64,000 nucleotides of DNA from positions 5,891,498 to 5,955,497 of the forward strand of contig NC_135560.1 of the NCBI RefSeq assembly GCF_964340395.1, read 5' to 3'. Positions 1-10,244 of this stretch are shown here, piece after piece; positions within the stretch are counted from its first letter, which is position 1, and each line of letters starts with the position of its first letter. Both the position numbers and the translations under genes were made by a program. Under the pieces are notes generated by a model. That model was not told where the DNA came from. It did no database searches and was given only the letters and a program-made list of their open reading frames with translations. The stretch is from Glandiceps talaboti. Its lineage: Eukaryota > Hemichordata > Enteropneusta > Spengelidae.

Positions 1-91
1 AGACTACCCCAAACGAATGAGTGTGGCGTCGAATTAAGAATGTATGTGATTAATGACGAGATGAATGATGGGTAAATAGAATGAAAAGGTC

Positions 92-104
92 AAAAAATCA
101 AAAA
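92..104 (-). terminator. Pol III T-run terminator of 5S copy 1
   Basis: Read on the minus strand, the 3' end of the 5S gene is followed at once by five T, then GA, then six T. This is the usual RNA polymerase III stop. The same arrangement follows most other copies. Copies at 4885 and 5847 have a broken first T run but keep the second. Confidence 0.85.
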
Positions 105-222
105 GTCTACAGCACATGGTATTCCCAGACGGTCTCCCATTCAAGTACTAACCATGCCCGACGCAGCTTTGCTTCGGTGATCGGACGAGAACCGGCTTTT
201 TCCACGGAGTATGGCCGTAGAC
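105..222 (-). rRNA. 5S rRNA, copy 1
   Basis: 118 nt. It starts with GTCTACGGCCATAC and ends with GTGCTGTAGAC, so helix I closes over nine pairs with one G-U. The 3' half contains the box C-like stretch GAATGGGAGACCG and TACTTG as in animal 5S. The 5' half differs from the common animal 5S, but the changes are paired (helix II CGTGG with CTGCG, helix III CGG with CCG), which favours a real, structured RNA. Pairing was judged by eye. Confidence 0.88.
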
Positions 223-242
223 AAGGTTTTGAACAGAACCTT
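223..242 (-). promoter_or_regulatory. Inverted repeat just upstream of 5S copy 1
   Basis: AAGGTT and AACCTT flank an 8-nt spacer directly before the 5S start. The motif is kept in almost every unit and in the displaced copy near 46.58 kb. It may be part of the initiation region; no function is known to me. Confidence 0.45.
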
Positions 243-245
243 TGG

Positions 246-251
246 TATTTA
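246..251 (-). promoter_or_regulatory. TATA-like box at -24 to -29 of 5S copy 1
   Basis: Minus-strand TAAATA lies 24-29 nt before the first 5S base. Many invertebrate 5S genes need an upstream TATA-like element besides the internal control region. It is conserved in most units; the copy at 7215 has a T change here. Confidence 0.6.
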
Positions 252-639
252 TCACAAAAAACTGCTACTCTGACTATTCAGCAATGACAACTTCAATATG
301 TACGTATAGTTGGTGTGCGAAAATACAATCCAGATCCGATACTTTATAGATTTCACACTTCTATATCATATCAAAAGTTTCTACACGGCACAGGTACGTA
401 GTGACAGGCTGTCACAGGTGATCATAAAGTCGGCGCTGTTTACACCATTCAATTGCAAGTTGCCCAACAGTAGTAAAGAACCCACAGTATTGAAATACGT
501 TATGAAAACGTTACTTTTAAACGAAAGTTCGGTACATGAAATCGCTAGTTGAAAGTGTTTGTTGGGTTGCTGCATTGGCTGACATCTGGTGAGGAGTTAG
601 AGCGGAATTAAAAGGAAGGGCCGATAATCATGACTTGGA

Positions 640-690
640 TAGTCTCGGTTCCCCAGCCTTTTGCCGCTGGAGGCTCTGCCTATGAGACTA
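640..690. other. Conserved hairpin-forming spacer segment
   Basis: TAGTCTC at 640-646 pairs with GAGACTA at 684-690. Inside it CCAGC pairs with GCTGG around an 8-nt loop. The outer stem recurs in most units, in one case with a compensating wobble; the inner stem is less constant. It could be a structured transcript or a recombination or replication element. No match to a known small RNA was recognised. Confidence 0.35.
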
Positions 691-788
691 CCACAAACGA
701 ATGAGTGTGGCGTCGAATTAAGAATGTATGTGATTAATGACGATATGAATGATGGGTAAATAGAATGAAAAGGTCAAAAAATCAAAAA

Positions 789-906
789 GTCTACAGCACA
801 TAGCATTCCCAGACGGTCTCCCATTCAAGTACTAACCATGCCCGACGCAGCTTTGCTTCGGTGATCGGACGAGAACCGGCTTTTTCCACGGAGTATGGCC
901 GTAGAC
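789..906 (-). rRNA. 5S rRNA, copy 2
   Basis: 118 nt, same ends and control-region sequence as copy 1. It differs near the 3' end: minus-strand GCTATGTG replaces ACCATGTG, which alters helix I/V junction bases. Probably usable, possibly a minor variant. Confidence 0.82.
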
Positions 907-1470
907 AAGGTTTTGAACAGAACCTTTGGTATTTATCACTAAAAAGTGCTACTCTGACTATTCAGCAATGACAACTTCAATATGTACGTACAGTTGGTGT
1001 GCGAAAATACAATCCAGATCCGATACTTTATAGATTTCACACTTCTATATCATATCAAAAGTTTCTACACGGCACAGGTACGTAGTGACAGGCTGTCACA
1101 GGTGATCCTAAAGTCGGCGCTGTTTACACCATTCAATTGCAAGTTGCCCAACAGTAGTAAACAAACCACAGTATTGAAATACGTTATGAAAACGTTACTT
1201 TTAAACAGAAGTTCGGTACATTAAATCGCTAGTTGAAAGTGTTTGTTGGGCTGCTGCATTGGCGGACACCTGGTGAGGAGTTAGAGCGGAATTAAAAGGA
1301 AGGGCCGATAATCATGACTTGGATAGTCTTGGTTCCCTAGCCTTTTGCAGCTGGAGGCTGCCTATGAGACTACCCCAAACGAATGAGTGTGGCGTCGAAT
1401 TAAGAATGTATGTGATTAAAGACGAGATGAATGATGGGTAAATAGAATGAAAAGGTCAAAAAATCAAAAA

Positions 1471-1588
1471 GTCTACAGCACATGGTATTCCCAGACGGTC
1501 TCCCATTCAAGTACTAACCATGCCCGACGCAGCTTTGCTTCGGTGATCGGACGAGAACCGGCTTTTTCCACGTAGTATGGCCGTAGAC
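1471..1588 (-). rRNA. 5S rRNA, copy 3
   Basis: 118 nt. It carries the ACTACGTGG form of the 5' arm, also seen in the copies at 2837, 3518 and 7215. Terminator and TATA-like box are present. Confidence 0.85.
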
Positions 1589-2152
1589 AAGGTTTTGAAC
1601 AGAACCTTTGGTATTTATCACTAAAAAGTGCTACTCTGACTATTCAGCAATGACAACTTCAATATGTACGTACAGTTGGTGTGCGAAAATACAATCCAGA
1701 TCCGATACTTTATAGATTTCACACTTCTATATCATATCAAATGTTTCTACACGGCACAGGTACGTAGTGACAGGCTGTCACAGGTGATCCTAAAGTCGGC
1801 GCTGTTTACACCATTCAATTGCAAGTTGCCCAATTGTTGTAAACAAACCACAGTATTGAAATACGTTATGAAAACGTTACTTTTAAACAGAAGTTCGGTA
1901 CATTAAATCGCTAGTTGAAAGTGTTTGTTGGGCTGTTGCATTGGCTGACACCTGGTGAGGATTTAGAGCGGAATTAAAAGGAAGGGCCGATAATCATGAC
2001 TTGGATAGTCTCGGTTCCCCAGCCTTTTGCCACTGGAGGCTGCCTATGAGACTACCCCAAACGAATGAGTGTGGCGTCGAATTAAGAATGTATGTGATTA
2101 ATGACGAGATGAATGATGGGTAAATAGAATGAAAAGGTCAAAAAATCAAAAA

Positions 2153-2270
2153 GTCTACAGCACATGGTATTCCCAGACGGTCTCCCATTCAAGTACTAAC
2201 CATGCCCGACGCAGCTTTGCTTCGGTGATCGGACGAGAACCGGCTTTTTCCACGGAGTACGGCCGTAGAC
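2153..2270 (-). rRNA. 5S rRNA, copy 4
   Basis: 118 nt, almost identical to copy 1, including the ACTCCGTGG form of the 5' arm but with G for A in the GGCCGTACTCC stretch. The whole unit closely matches unit 1. Confidence 0.85.
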
Positions 2271-2836
2271 AAGGTTTTGAACAGAACCTTTGGTATTTAT
2301 CACAAAAAACTGCTACTCTGACTATTCAGCAATGACAACTTCAATATGTACGTATAGTTGGTGTGCGAAAATACAATCCAGATCCGATACTTTATAGATT
2401 TCACACTTCTATATCATATCAAAAGTTTCTACACGGCACAGGTACGTAGTGACAGGCTGTCACAGGTGATCATAAAGTCGGCGCTGTTTACACCATTCAA
2501 TTGCAAGTTGCCCAACAGTAGTAAAGAACCCACAGTATTGAAATACGTTATGAAAACGATACTTTTAAACGAAAGTTCGGTACATGAAATCGCTAGTTGA
2601 AAGTGTTTGTTGGGTTGCTGCATTGGCTGACATCTGGTAAGGAGTTAGAGCGGAATTAAAAGGAAGGGCCGATAATCATGACTTGGATAGTCTCGGTTCC
2701 CCAGCCTTTTGCCGCTGGAGGCTCTGCCTATGAGACTACCCCAAACGAATGAGTGTGGCGTCGAATTAAGAATGTATGTGATTAAAGACGAGATGAATGA
2801 TGGGTAAATAGAATGAAAAGGTCAAAAAATCAAAAA

Positions 2837-2954
2837 GTCTACAGCACATGGTATTCCCAGACGGTCTCCCATTCAAGTACTAACCATGCCCGACGCAGCT
2901 TTGCTTCGGTGATCGGACGAGAACCGGCTTTTTCCACGTAGTATGGCCGTAGAC
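2837..2954 (-). rRNA. 5S rRNA, copy 5
   Basis: 118 nt, same type as copy 3. The surrounding spacer also matches unit 3 (AATTGTTGTAAAC variant), so the two units share a recent origin. Confidence 0.85.
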
Positions 2955-3517
2955 AAGGTTTTGAACAGAACCTTTGGTATTTATCACTAAAAAGTGCTAC
3001 TCTGACTATTCAGCAATGACAACTTCAATATGTACGTACAGTTGGTGTGCGAAAATACAATCCAGATCCGATACTTTATAGATTTCACACTTCTATATCA
3101 TATCAAATGTTTCTACACGGCACAGGTACGTAGTGACAGGCTGTCACAGGTGATCCTAAAGTCGGCGCTGTTTACACCATTCAATTGCAAGTTGCCCAAT
3201 TGTTGTAAACAAACCACAGTATTGAAATACGTTATGAAAACGTTACTTTTAAACAGAAGTTCGGTACATTAAATCGCTAGTTGAAAGTGTTTGTTGGGCT
3301 GCTGCATTGGCTGACACCTGGTGAGGAGTTAGAGCGGAATTAAAAGGAAGGGCCGATAATCATGACTTGGATAGTCTTGGTTCCCTAGCCTTTTGCCACT
3401 GGAGGCTGCCTATGAGACTACCCCAAACGAAAGAGTGTGGCGTCGAATTAAGAATGTATGTGATTAAAGACGAGATGAATGATGGGTAAATAGAATGAAA
3501 AGGTCAAAAATCAAAAA

Positions 3518-3635
3518 GTCTACAGCACATGGTATTCCCAGACGGTCTCCCATTCAAGTACTAACCATGCCCGACGCAGCTTTGCTTCGGTGATCGGACG
3601 AGAACCGGCTTTTTCCACGTAGTATGGCCGTAGAC
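3518..3635 (-). rRNA. 5S rRNA, copy 6
   Basis: 118 nt with the ACTACGTGG arm. The upstream A run is one base shorter than in its neighbours and the second terminator T run is shortened. Confidence 0.83.
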
Positions 3636-4200
3636 AAGGTTTTGAACAGAACCTTTGGTATTTATCACTAAAAGTGCTACTCTGACTATTCAGCAATGAC
3701 AACTTCAATATGTACGTACGGTTGGTGTGCGAAAATACAATCCAGATCCGATACTTTATAGATTTCACACTTCCATATCATATCAAAAGTTTCTACATGT
3801 CACAGGTACGTAGTGACAGGCTGTCACAGGTGATCCTAAAGTCGGCGCTGTTTACACCATTCAATTGCAAGTTGCCCAACAGTAGTGAAGAACCCATATT
3901 ATTGAAATACGTTATGAAAACGTTACTTTTAAACAGAAGTTCGGTACATTAAATCACTAGTTGATAGTATTTGTTGGACTGCTGCATTGGCTGACACCTG
4001 GTGAGGAGTTAGAGCGGAATTAAAAGGAAGGGCCGATAATCATGACTTGGATAGTCTCGGTTCCCCCGACTTTTGCCGCTTGAGACTCTGCCTATGAGAC
4101 TACCCCAAACGAATGATTGTGGCGTCGAATTAAGAATATATGTGATTAAAGACGAGATGAAGGATGGGTAAACAGAATGAAAAGGTCAAAAAATCAAAAA

Positions 4201-4318
4201 GTCTACAGCACATGGTATTCCCAGACGGTCTCCCATTCAAGTACTAACCATGCCCGACGCAGCTTTGCTTCGGTGATCGGACGAGAACCGGCTTTTTAAA
4301 CGTAGTATGGTCGTAGAC
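4201..4318 (-). rRNA. 5S rRNA, copy 7, helix II altered
   Basis: 118 nt, but the 5' arm reads ACGTTTAAAAAG instead of ACGTGGAAAAAG, so helix II loses two pairs, and GGCC near the start is GACC. The same two changes occur in the copy at 6531. This may be a pseudogene type that has been amplified with its unit. Confidence 0.7.
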
Positions 4319-4884
4319 AAGGTTTTGAACAGAACCTTTGGTATTTATCACTAAAAAGTGCTACTCTGACTATTCAGCAATGACAACTTCAATATGTACG
4401 TACAGTTGGTGTGCGAAAATACAATCCAGATCCGATACTTTATAGATTTCACACTTCTATATCATATCAAAAGTTTCTACACGGCACAGGTACGTAGTGA
4501 CAGGCTGTCACAGGTGATCCTAAAGTTAGCACTGTTGACACCATTCAATTGCAAGTTGCCCAACAGTAGTAAAGAACCCACAGTATTGAAATACGTTATG
4601 AAAACGTTACTTTTAAACAGAAGTTCGGTTCATTAAATCGCTAGTTGAAAGTGTTTGTTGGGCTGCTGCATTGGCTGACACCTGGTGAGGAGTTAGAGCG
4701 GAATTAGAAGGAAGGGCCTATAATCATGACTTGGATAGTCTCGGTTCCCCAGCCTTTTGCCACTGGAGGCTCTGCCTATGAGACTACCCCAAACGAATGA
4801 GTGTGGCGTCGAATTAAGAATATATGTGATTAAAGACGAGATGAATGATGGGTAAATAGAGTGAAAAGGTAAAAAAATCAAAAC

Positions 4885-5002
4885 GTCTACAGCACATGGT
4901 ATTCCCAGACGGTCTCCCATTCAAGTACTAACCATGCCCGACGCAGCTTTGCTTCGGTGATCGGACGAGAACCGGCTTTTTCCACGTATTATGGCCGTAG
5001 AC
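4885..5002 (-). rRNA. 5S rRNA, copy 8
   Basis: 118 nt with CATAATACG in the 5' arm, as in the copy at 5847. The first T run after the gene is changed to GTTTTG; the next run is longer and intact. Confidence 0.78.
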
Positions 5003-5460
5003 AAGGTTTTGAACAGAACCTTTTGTATTTATCACTAAAAAGTGCTACTCTGACTATTCAGCAATGACAACTTCAATATGTACGTACAGTTGGTGTGCGA
5101 AAATACAATCCAGATCCGATACTTTACAGATTTCACACTTCTATATCATATCAAAAGTTTCTACATGGCACAGGTACGTAGTGACAGTCTGTCACAGGTG
5201 ATCCTAAAGTCGGCGCTGTTTACACCATTCAATTGCAAGTTGCCCAACAGTAGTAAAGAACCCATAGTATTGAAATACGTTATGAAAACGTTACTTTTAA
5301 ACAGAAGTTCGGTACATTAAATCGCTAGTTGATAGTGTTTGTTGGGCTGCTGCATTGGCTGACACCTGTTGAGGAGTTAGAGCGGAATTAAAAGGAAGAC
5401 CCGATAATCATGACTTGGATAGTCTCGGTTCCCCCGCCTTTTGCCGTTTGAGGCTCTGCC

Positions 5461-5640
5461 TATGAGACTACCCCAAACGAATGAGTGTGGCGTCGAATTA
5501 ATAATGTATGTGATTAAAGACGAGATAGTAGTAAAGAACCCACACTATTGAAATACGTTATGAAACGTTACTTTTAAACCAGAAGTTCGGTACATTAAAT
5601 CACTAGTTGATAGAGTTTGTTGGGCTGCTGCATTAGCTGA
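5461..5640 (-). repeat. 5S unit with internal deletion (gene lost)
   Basis: Normal spacer up to GACGAGAT near 5526 runs straight into AGTAGTAAAGAACCC, which normally lies about 400 bp further on. The 5S gene, its terminator and its upstream box are gone. The spacing between flanking genes (962 bp, about 279 bp more than one unit) gives the deletion as about 400 bp. Confidence 0.85.
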
Positions 5641-5846
5641 CACCTGGTGAGGAGTTAGAGCGGAATTAAAAGGAAGGGCCGATAATCATGACTTGGATAG
5701 TCTCTGTTCCCCCTCCTTTTGCCGCTTGAGGCTCTGCCTATGAGACTACCCCAAACGAATGATTGTGGCGTCGAATTAAGAATATATGTGATTAAAGACG
5801 AGATGAATGATGGGTAAATAGAATGAAAAGGTCAAAAAATCAAATA

Positions 5847-5964
5847 GTCTACAGCACATGTTATTCCCAGACGGTCTCCCATTCAAGTACTAACCATGCC
5901 CGACGCAGCTTTGCTTCGGTGATCGGACGAGAACCGGCTTTTTCCACGTATTATGGCCGTAGAC
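5847..5964 (-). rRNA. 5S rRNA, copy 9
   Basis: 118 nt, CATAATACG arm. Near the 3' end ACATGTGC follows GGGAATA (one base changed), and the first T run after the gene is TATTTG. Probably transcribed, termination relying on the second T run. Confidence 0.76.
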
Positions 5965-6530
5965 AAGGTTTTGAACAGAACCTTTGGTATTTATCACTAA
6001 AAAGTGCTACTCTGACTATTCAGCAATGACAACTTCAATATGTACGTACAGTTGGTGTGCGAAAATACAATCCAGATCCGATACTTTATAGATTTCACAC
6101 TTCTATATCATATCAAAAGTTTCTACACGGCACAGGTACGTAGTGACAGGCTGTCACAGGTGATCCTAAAGTTAGCACTGTTGACACCATTCAATTGCAA
6201 GTTGCCCAACAGTAGTAAAGAACCCACAGTATTGAAATACGTTATGAAAACATTACTTTTAAACAGAAGTTCGGTACATTAAATCACTAGTTGATAGTAT
6301 TTGTTGGACTGCTGCATTGGCTGACACCTGGTGAGGAGTTAGAGCGGAATTAAAAGGAATGGCCGATAATCATGACTTGGATAGTCTCGGTTCCCCCGCC
6401 TTTTGCCGCTTGAGACTCTGCCTATGAGACTACCCCAAACGAATGATTGTGGCGTCGAATTAAGAATATATGTGATTAAAGACGAGATGAAGGATGGGTA
6501 AACAGAATGAAAAGGTCAAAAAATCAAAAA

Positions 6531-6648
6531 GTCTACAGCACATGGTATTCCCAGACGGTCTCCCATTCAAGTACTAACCATGCCCGACGCAGCTTTGCTT
6601 CGGTGATCGGACGAGAACCGGCTTTTTAAACGTAGTATGGTCGTAGAC
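6531..6648 (-). rRNA. 5S rRNA, copy 10, helix II altered
   Basis: 118 nt with the same ACGTTT and GACC changes as the copy at 4201. The flanking spacers match too, so the two units were copied together. Confidence 0.7.
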
Positions 6649-7214
6649 AAGGTTTTGAACAGAACCTTTGGTATTTATCACTAAAAAGTGCTACTCTGAC
6701 TATTCAGCAATGACAACTTCAATATGTACGTACAGTTGGTGTGCGAAAAAACAATCCAGATCCGATACTTTACAGATTTCACACTTCTATATCATATCAA
6801 AAGTTTCTACATGGCACAGGTACGTAGTGACAGGCTGTCACAGGTGATCCTAAAGTCGGCGCTGTTTACACCATTCAATTGCAAGTTACCCAACAGTAGT
6901 AAATAACTCACAGTATTGAAATACGTTATGAAAACGTTACTTTTAAACAGAAGTTCGGTACATTAAACCGCTAGTTGATAGTGTTTGTTTGGCTGCTGCA
7001 TTGGCTGACACCTGGTGAGGAGTTAGAGCGGAATTAAAAGGAAGGGCCGATAATCATGACTTGGATAGCCTCGGTTCCCCAGCCCTTTGCCGCTGGAGGC
7101 TCTGCCTATGAGACTACCCCATACGAATGAGTGTGGCATCGAATTAAGAATATATGTGATTAAAGACGAGATGAATGATGGGTAAACAGAATGAAAAGGT
7201 CAAAAAATCAAAAA

Positions 7215-7332
7215 GTCTACAGCACATGGTATTCCCAGACGGTCTCCCATTCAAGTACTAACCATGCCCGACGCAGCTTTGCTTCGGTGATCGGACGAGA
7301 ACCGGCTTTTTCCACGTAGTATGGCCGTAGAC
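7215..7332 (-). rRNA. 5S rRNA, copy 11
   Basis: 118 nt, ACTACGTGG arm, the last gene before the array ends. The upstream TATA-like box carries a substitution. Confidence 0.82.
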
Positions 7333-7784
7333 AAGGTTTTGAACAGAACCTTTGGTTTTTATCACTAAAAAGTGCTACTCTGACTATTCAGCAATGACAA
7401 CTTCAATATGTACGTACAGTTGGTGTGCGAAAATACAATCCAGATCCTATACTTTACAGATTTCACACTTCTATATCATATCAAAAGTTTCTACACGGCA
7501 CAGGTACGTAGTGACAGGCTGTCACAGGTGATCCTAAAGTTAGCACTGTTTACACCATTCAATTGCAAGTTGCCCAACAGTAGTAAAGAACCCACAGTAT
7601 TGAAATACGTTATGAAAACGTTACTTTTAAACAGAAGTTCGGTACATTAAATCACTAGTTGATAGTCTTTGTTGGGCTGCTGCATTGGCTGACACCTGGT
7701 GAGGAGTTAGAGCGGATCCGGAATTAAAAGAAAGTGTCGATAATCATGACTTGGATAGTCTCGGTTCCCCAGCCTTTTCTGGAG

Positions 7785-10140
7785 ATGGTCGTCGAAACAG
7801 GTTCCCAATACCAGGATATCATCAAGACAACCATCTCCAGAATCTCAGGTCCGTCTTTGACCGACTCAGACAGTACCAAATAAAGTTGAAACCTCGAAAA
7901 TGTGAACTGTTTCAATGGCAGGTAGTGTTCCTGGGAAGAGTAATCAGAGACGGAAAGGTGGAAGTGGAAGAAGAAGCAGTGAAACCAGTTAAGGATTGCC
8001 TACGCCCAAGAGTTCCAAACATGTGGAGCAGTTCTAAGGTCTGGCCAACTATCATCGAAACTTCATCAAGGACTTTGCCAAGAGAGCAGTTCCATTATAT
8101 GGGGTCACAGGTAAGAAGTCATTTATTTGGGGCAAAGAACAGCACTCTGCGTTCGAGGACCTTAAACAGGCCTTATCCTCTGCCCCTGTATTGACTTTAG
8201 CAAATACCAGAGACCCCTTCATATTGGATACTGATGCCTCAGACTTTGCCATAGGGGCAGAACTCATCCAAGTACAGGAGGGACAAGAAAGGGTGGTTTC
8301 TTATGGCAGTTACGCCCTATCATCAGAACAAAGACGTTACTGTACCACCAGGAAGGAACTACTGGCAGTGGTTCGATTCACCAGGCAGTACCGGCACTTC
8401 CTTTTAGGAAACCATTTTGAGGTACGAACAGACCATAATAGTGTAGTATGGCTTCTGAATTTCAAGGAACCTCAAGGCCAAATTGCCCGATGGATAGAAG
8501 AACTAAGCCAGTATAATATCACGGTGAAACACCGACCTGGAAACAAGCACAGTAACGCTGATGCCCTCTCAAGGATACCACATGGCAGAGTCTGTGAAGG
8601 ATTTACTCCCCAGGTGAGCCTAGAAGACCTCCCCTGTCGCGGATGTAGCTACTGCACTAAGGCCCATCAGAATTGGGCAAAATTCACTGAAGAGGTGGAT
8701 GACACAGTGCCGCTGGCTACTCCCCGCCTTCAGGATAGTGGACTGTTCCATAATGAACCAGAAACAAGGATTGAACCAGTAATGGTCACCAATGAGACCC
8801 CTACCTGGCCCTGGGAACCACAATACATCCAACAAAGGGACCCAGAGGAAATAGATGGAGATGAAGGAAAACAGGATGATTGGTACCCTGGTGTAGAGAT
8901 CCGTCAATTTGGTGGTTTCAATGATCACCCAATACAGTGGTCCCAACCAAGGAATAGCTTTCCTGGGCCATACTAATGGGGACCTCCACCAGACCCAATC
9001 GCAAGATCCAAATTTGAAGGTGCTAATGGCATGGTTGGAGTCCCAGACCGAACCAAACAAGGGTGACCTTTTTCTTGAAGCACCAGCCACCAAGTACTAT
9101 TGGATCAGCCGTGAATCTTTCCATCTACAGAATGGGGTACTCTGGCGATGCCTTGGTAAGAATGAACCGAACACTCTGGTAATCCCCAAGTCCCTGCATG
9201 TAGAAGTCATATCTTTGCACCATGACCTACCAACCTCTGGACATCAGGGAGAAGCCAGAACAATCCAGAAGATTCGGGATAAGTATTTCTGGTATGGGAT
9301 GTCAAAAGACATCTGAAAATATATTGCCACTTGCACCAATTGAAATAAGAACAAAAAGGCTACCAGACATGCTAAATTCCCAATGGTTCGCTACCAGGCA
9401 GGCTCGCCTATGGAACGAGTCCATTTGGATTTTCTAGGACCACTACTAAAGACTGACCAGGGAAATGAATACATACTCATGATGGTTGACCAATTCTCTA
9501 AGTGGGTCGAGTGTACACCCCTGCCCTCACAGACCGCTGAAGTAACAGCGCTGGCAGCAGTGAACACCTTCTTCTCGAGGTTTGGTTACCCATTTGAGAT
9601 ATGTACTGACCAAGGATCTAACTTCGAGAGCCGTCTCTTTGCAGCTATCTGTGAAATTCTCAGCATCCACAAGACCAGGACCACTCCTTATAGACCATCG
9701 GCGAACGGCCAAGTGGAACATTTTAATAGAACTCTAATGGATGCTGTGAGATGTTACGTGGACAAGTCTCAATGCAATTGGGATGAACACCTACCACAGA
9801 TAGCTGGAGCTCTGAGGTCATGTGTGAACAGACGTACTGGTTTCACACCAAACAAGTTGATGCTGGGAAGGGAAGTCAACCAACCCGCTGACTTGATTTA
9901 TGGCCTCAGAGAGGAGGGGGTTGACCCCCATTCAGGCCACGAGCAATATGTTTATGACCTGGAGGAGGCAATCCGAATGGCTCTCGAGGTAGCTCGGTCA
10001 AAATTGAAAGTGACACAGGAGCGTATGAAGAGAGATTATGACTTGCGAGTAAGCGTACATTCTTATCAGGTAGGAGATTGTGTGTATTTACTTGAGTCAG
10101 CAACAGCAAAGGGTAAGTGCCGTAAGCCATGGGTCATGTG
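7785..10140 (+). pseudogene. pol: Gypsy pol remnant: RT end, RNase H, integrase
   Basis: The frame opens in the RT palm (a damaged Y-x-D-I-I, then HLQNLRSVFDRLR and KCELFQWQVVFLG). A frameshift near 8035 leads to the connection segment. RNase H follows (about 8191-8580) with DTDASDFAIGAEL, TRKELLAVV and the terminal NADALSR. After another shift near 8925, the integrase zinc domain has its two His (SLHHDLPTSGHQG) but two in-frame TGA codons (9314, 9341); the second replaces the last Cys. The integrase core at 9383-9870 keeps the DDE residues in HLDFLGP, CTDQGSN and NGQVEHFNR. The C-terminal GPY-type region fades out near 10140. Family assignment is firm; the copy is dead. Confidence 0.9.
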
Positions 10141-10244
10141 TAGGGGTCACTGCCAAACAGGCTCAGGGGTACAAAACTTACACCTGTCAAAACTGTCATT
10201 AACACTGTTGCATGTTCTCTCTATCTATGCTCCATCCACAGACA

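Larger units (their letters stand above)
1..7778 (-). repeat. Tandem 5S rDNA array, ~683-bp units
   Basis: Eleven 5S-like genes lie on the minus strand. Their 118-nt regions begin at 105, 789, 1471, 2153, 2837, 3518, 4201, 4885, 5847, 6531 and 7215, a spacing of 681-684 bp. The one exception is a 962-bp step between 4885 and 5847, where a unit has lost its gene. Spacers are nearly identical between units. Variants are shared by non-neighbouring units (1 with 4, 3 with 5, 7 with 10), as expected from unequal exchange. Open frames of 60-80 codons in each unit are repeated spacer, not genes. The array runs off the left edge and stops at about 7778, where Gypsy sequence begins. Confidence 0.93.

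Noticed and set aside
640-690. U2 or other snRNA, or spliced-leader RNA, linked to 5S
   Set aside because: Only short chance similarity; no Sm site, branch-pairing or leader-donor arrangement found.
310-7650. Eleven-fold repeated 60-80-codon open frames (VCENTIQIRYF type)
   Set aside because: They are translations of the 5S intergenic spacer; the repeat unit explains their recurrence and they vary without regard to codon position.
8620-9093. Minus-strand 157-codon frame
   Set aside because: Opposite-strand shadow of the Gypsy pol linker; no domain.
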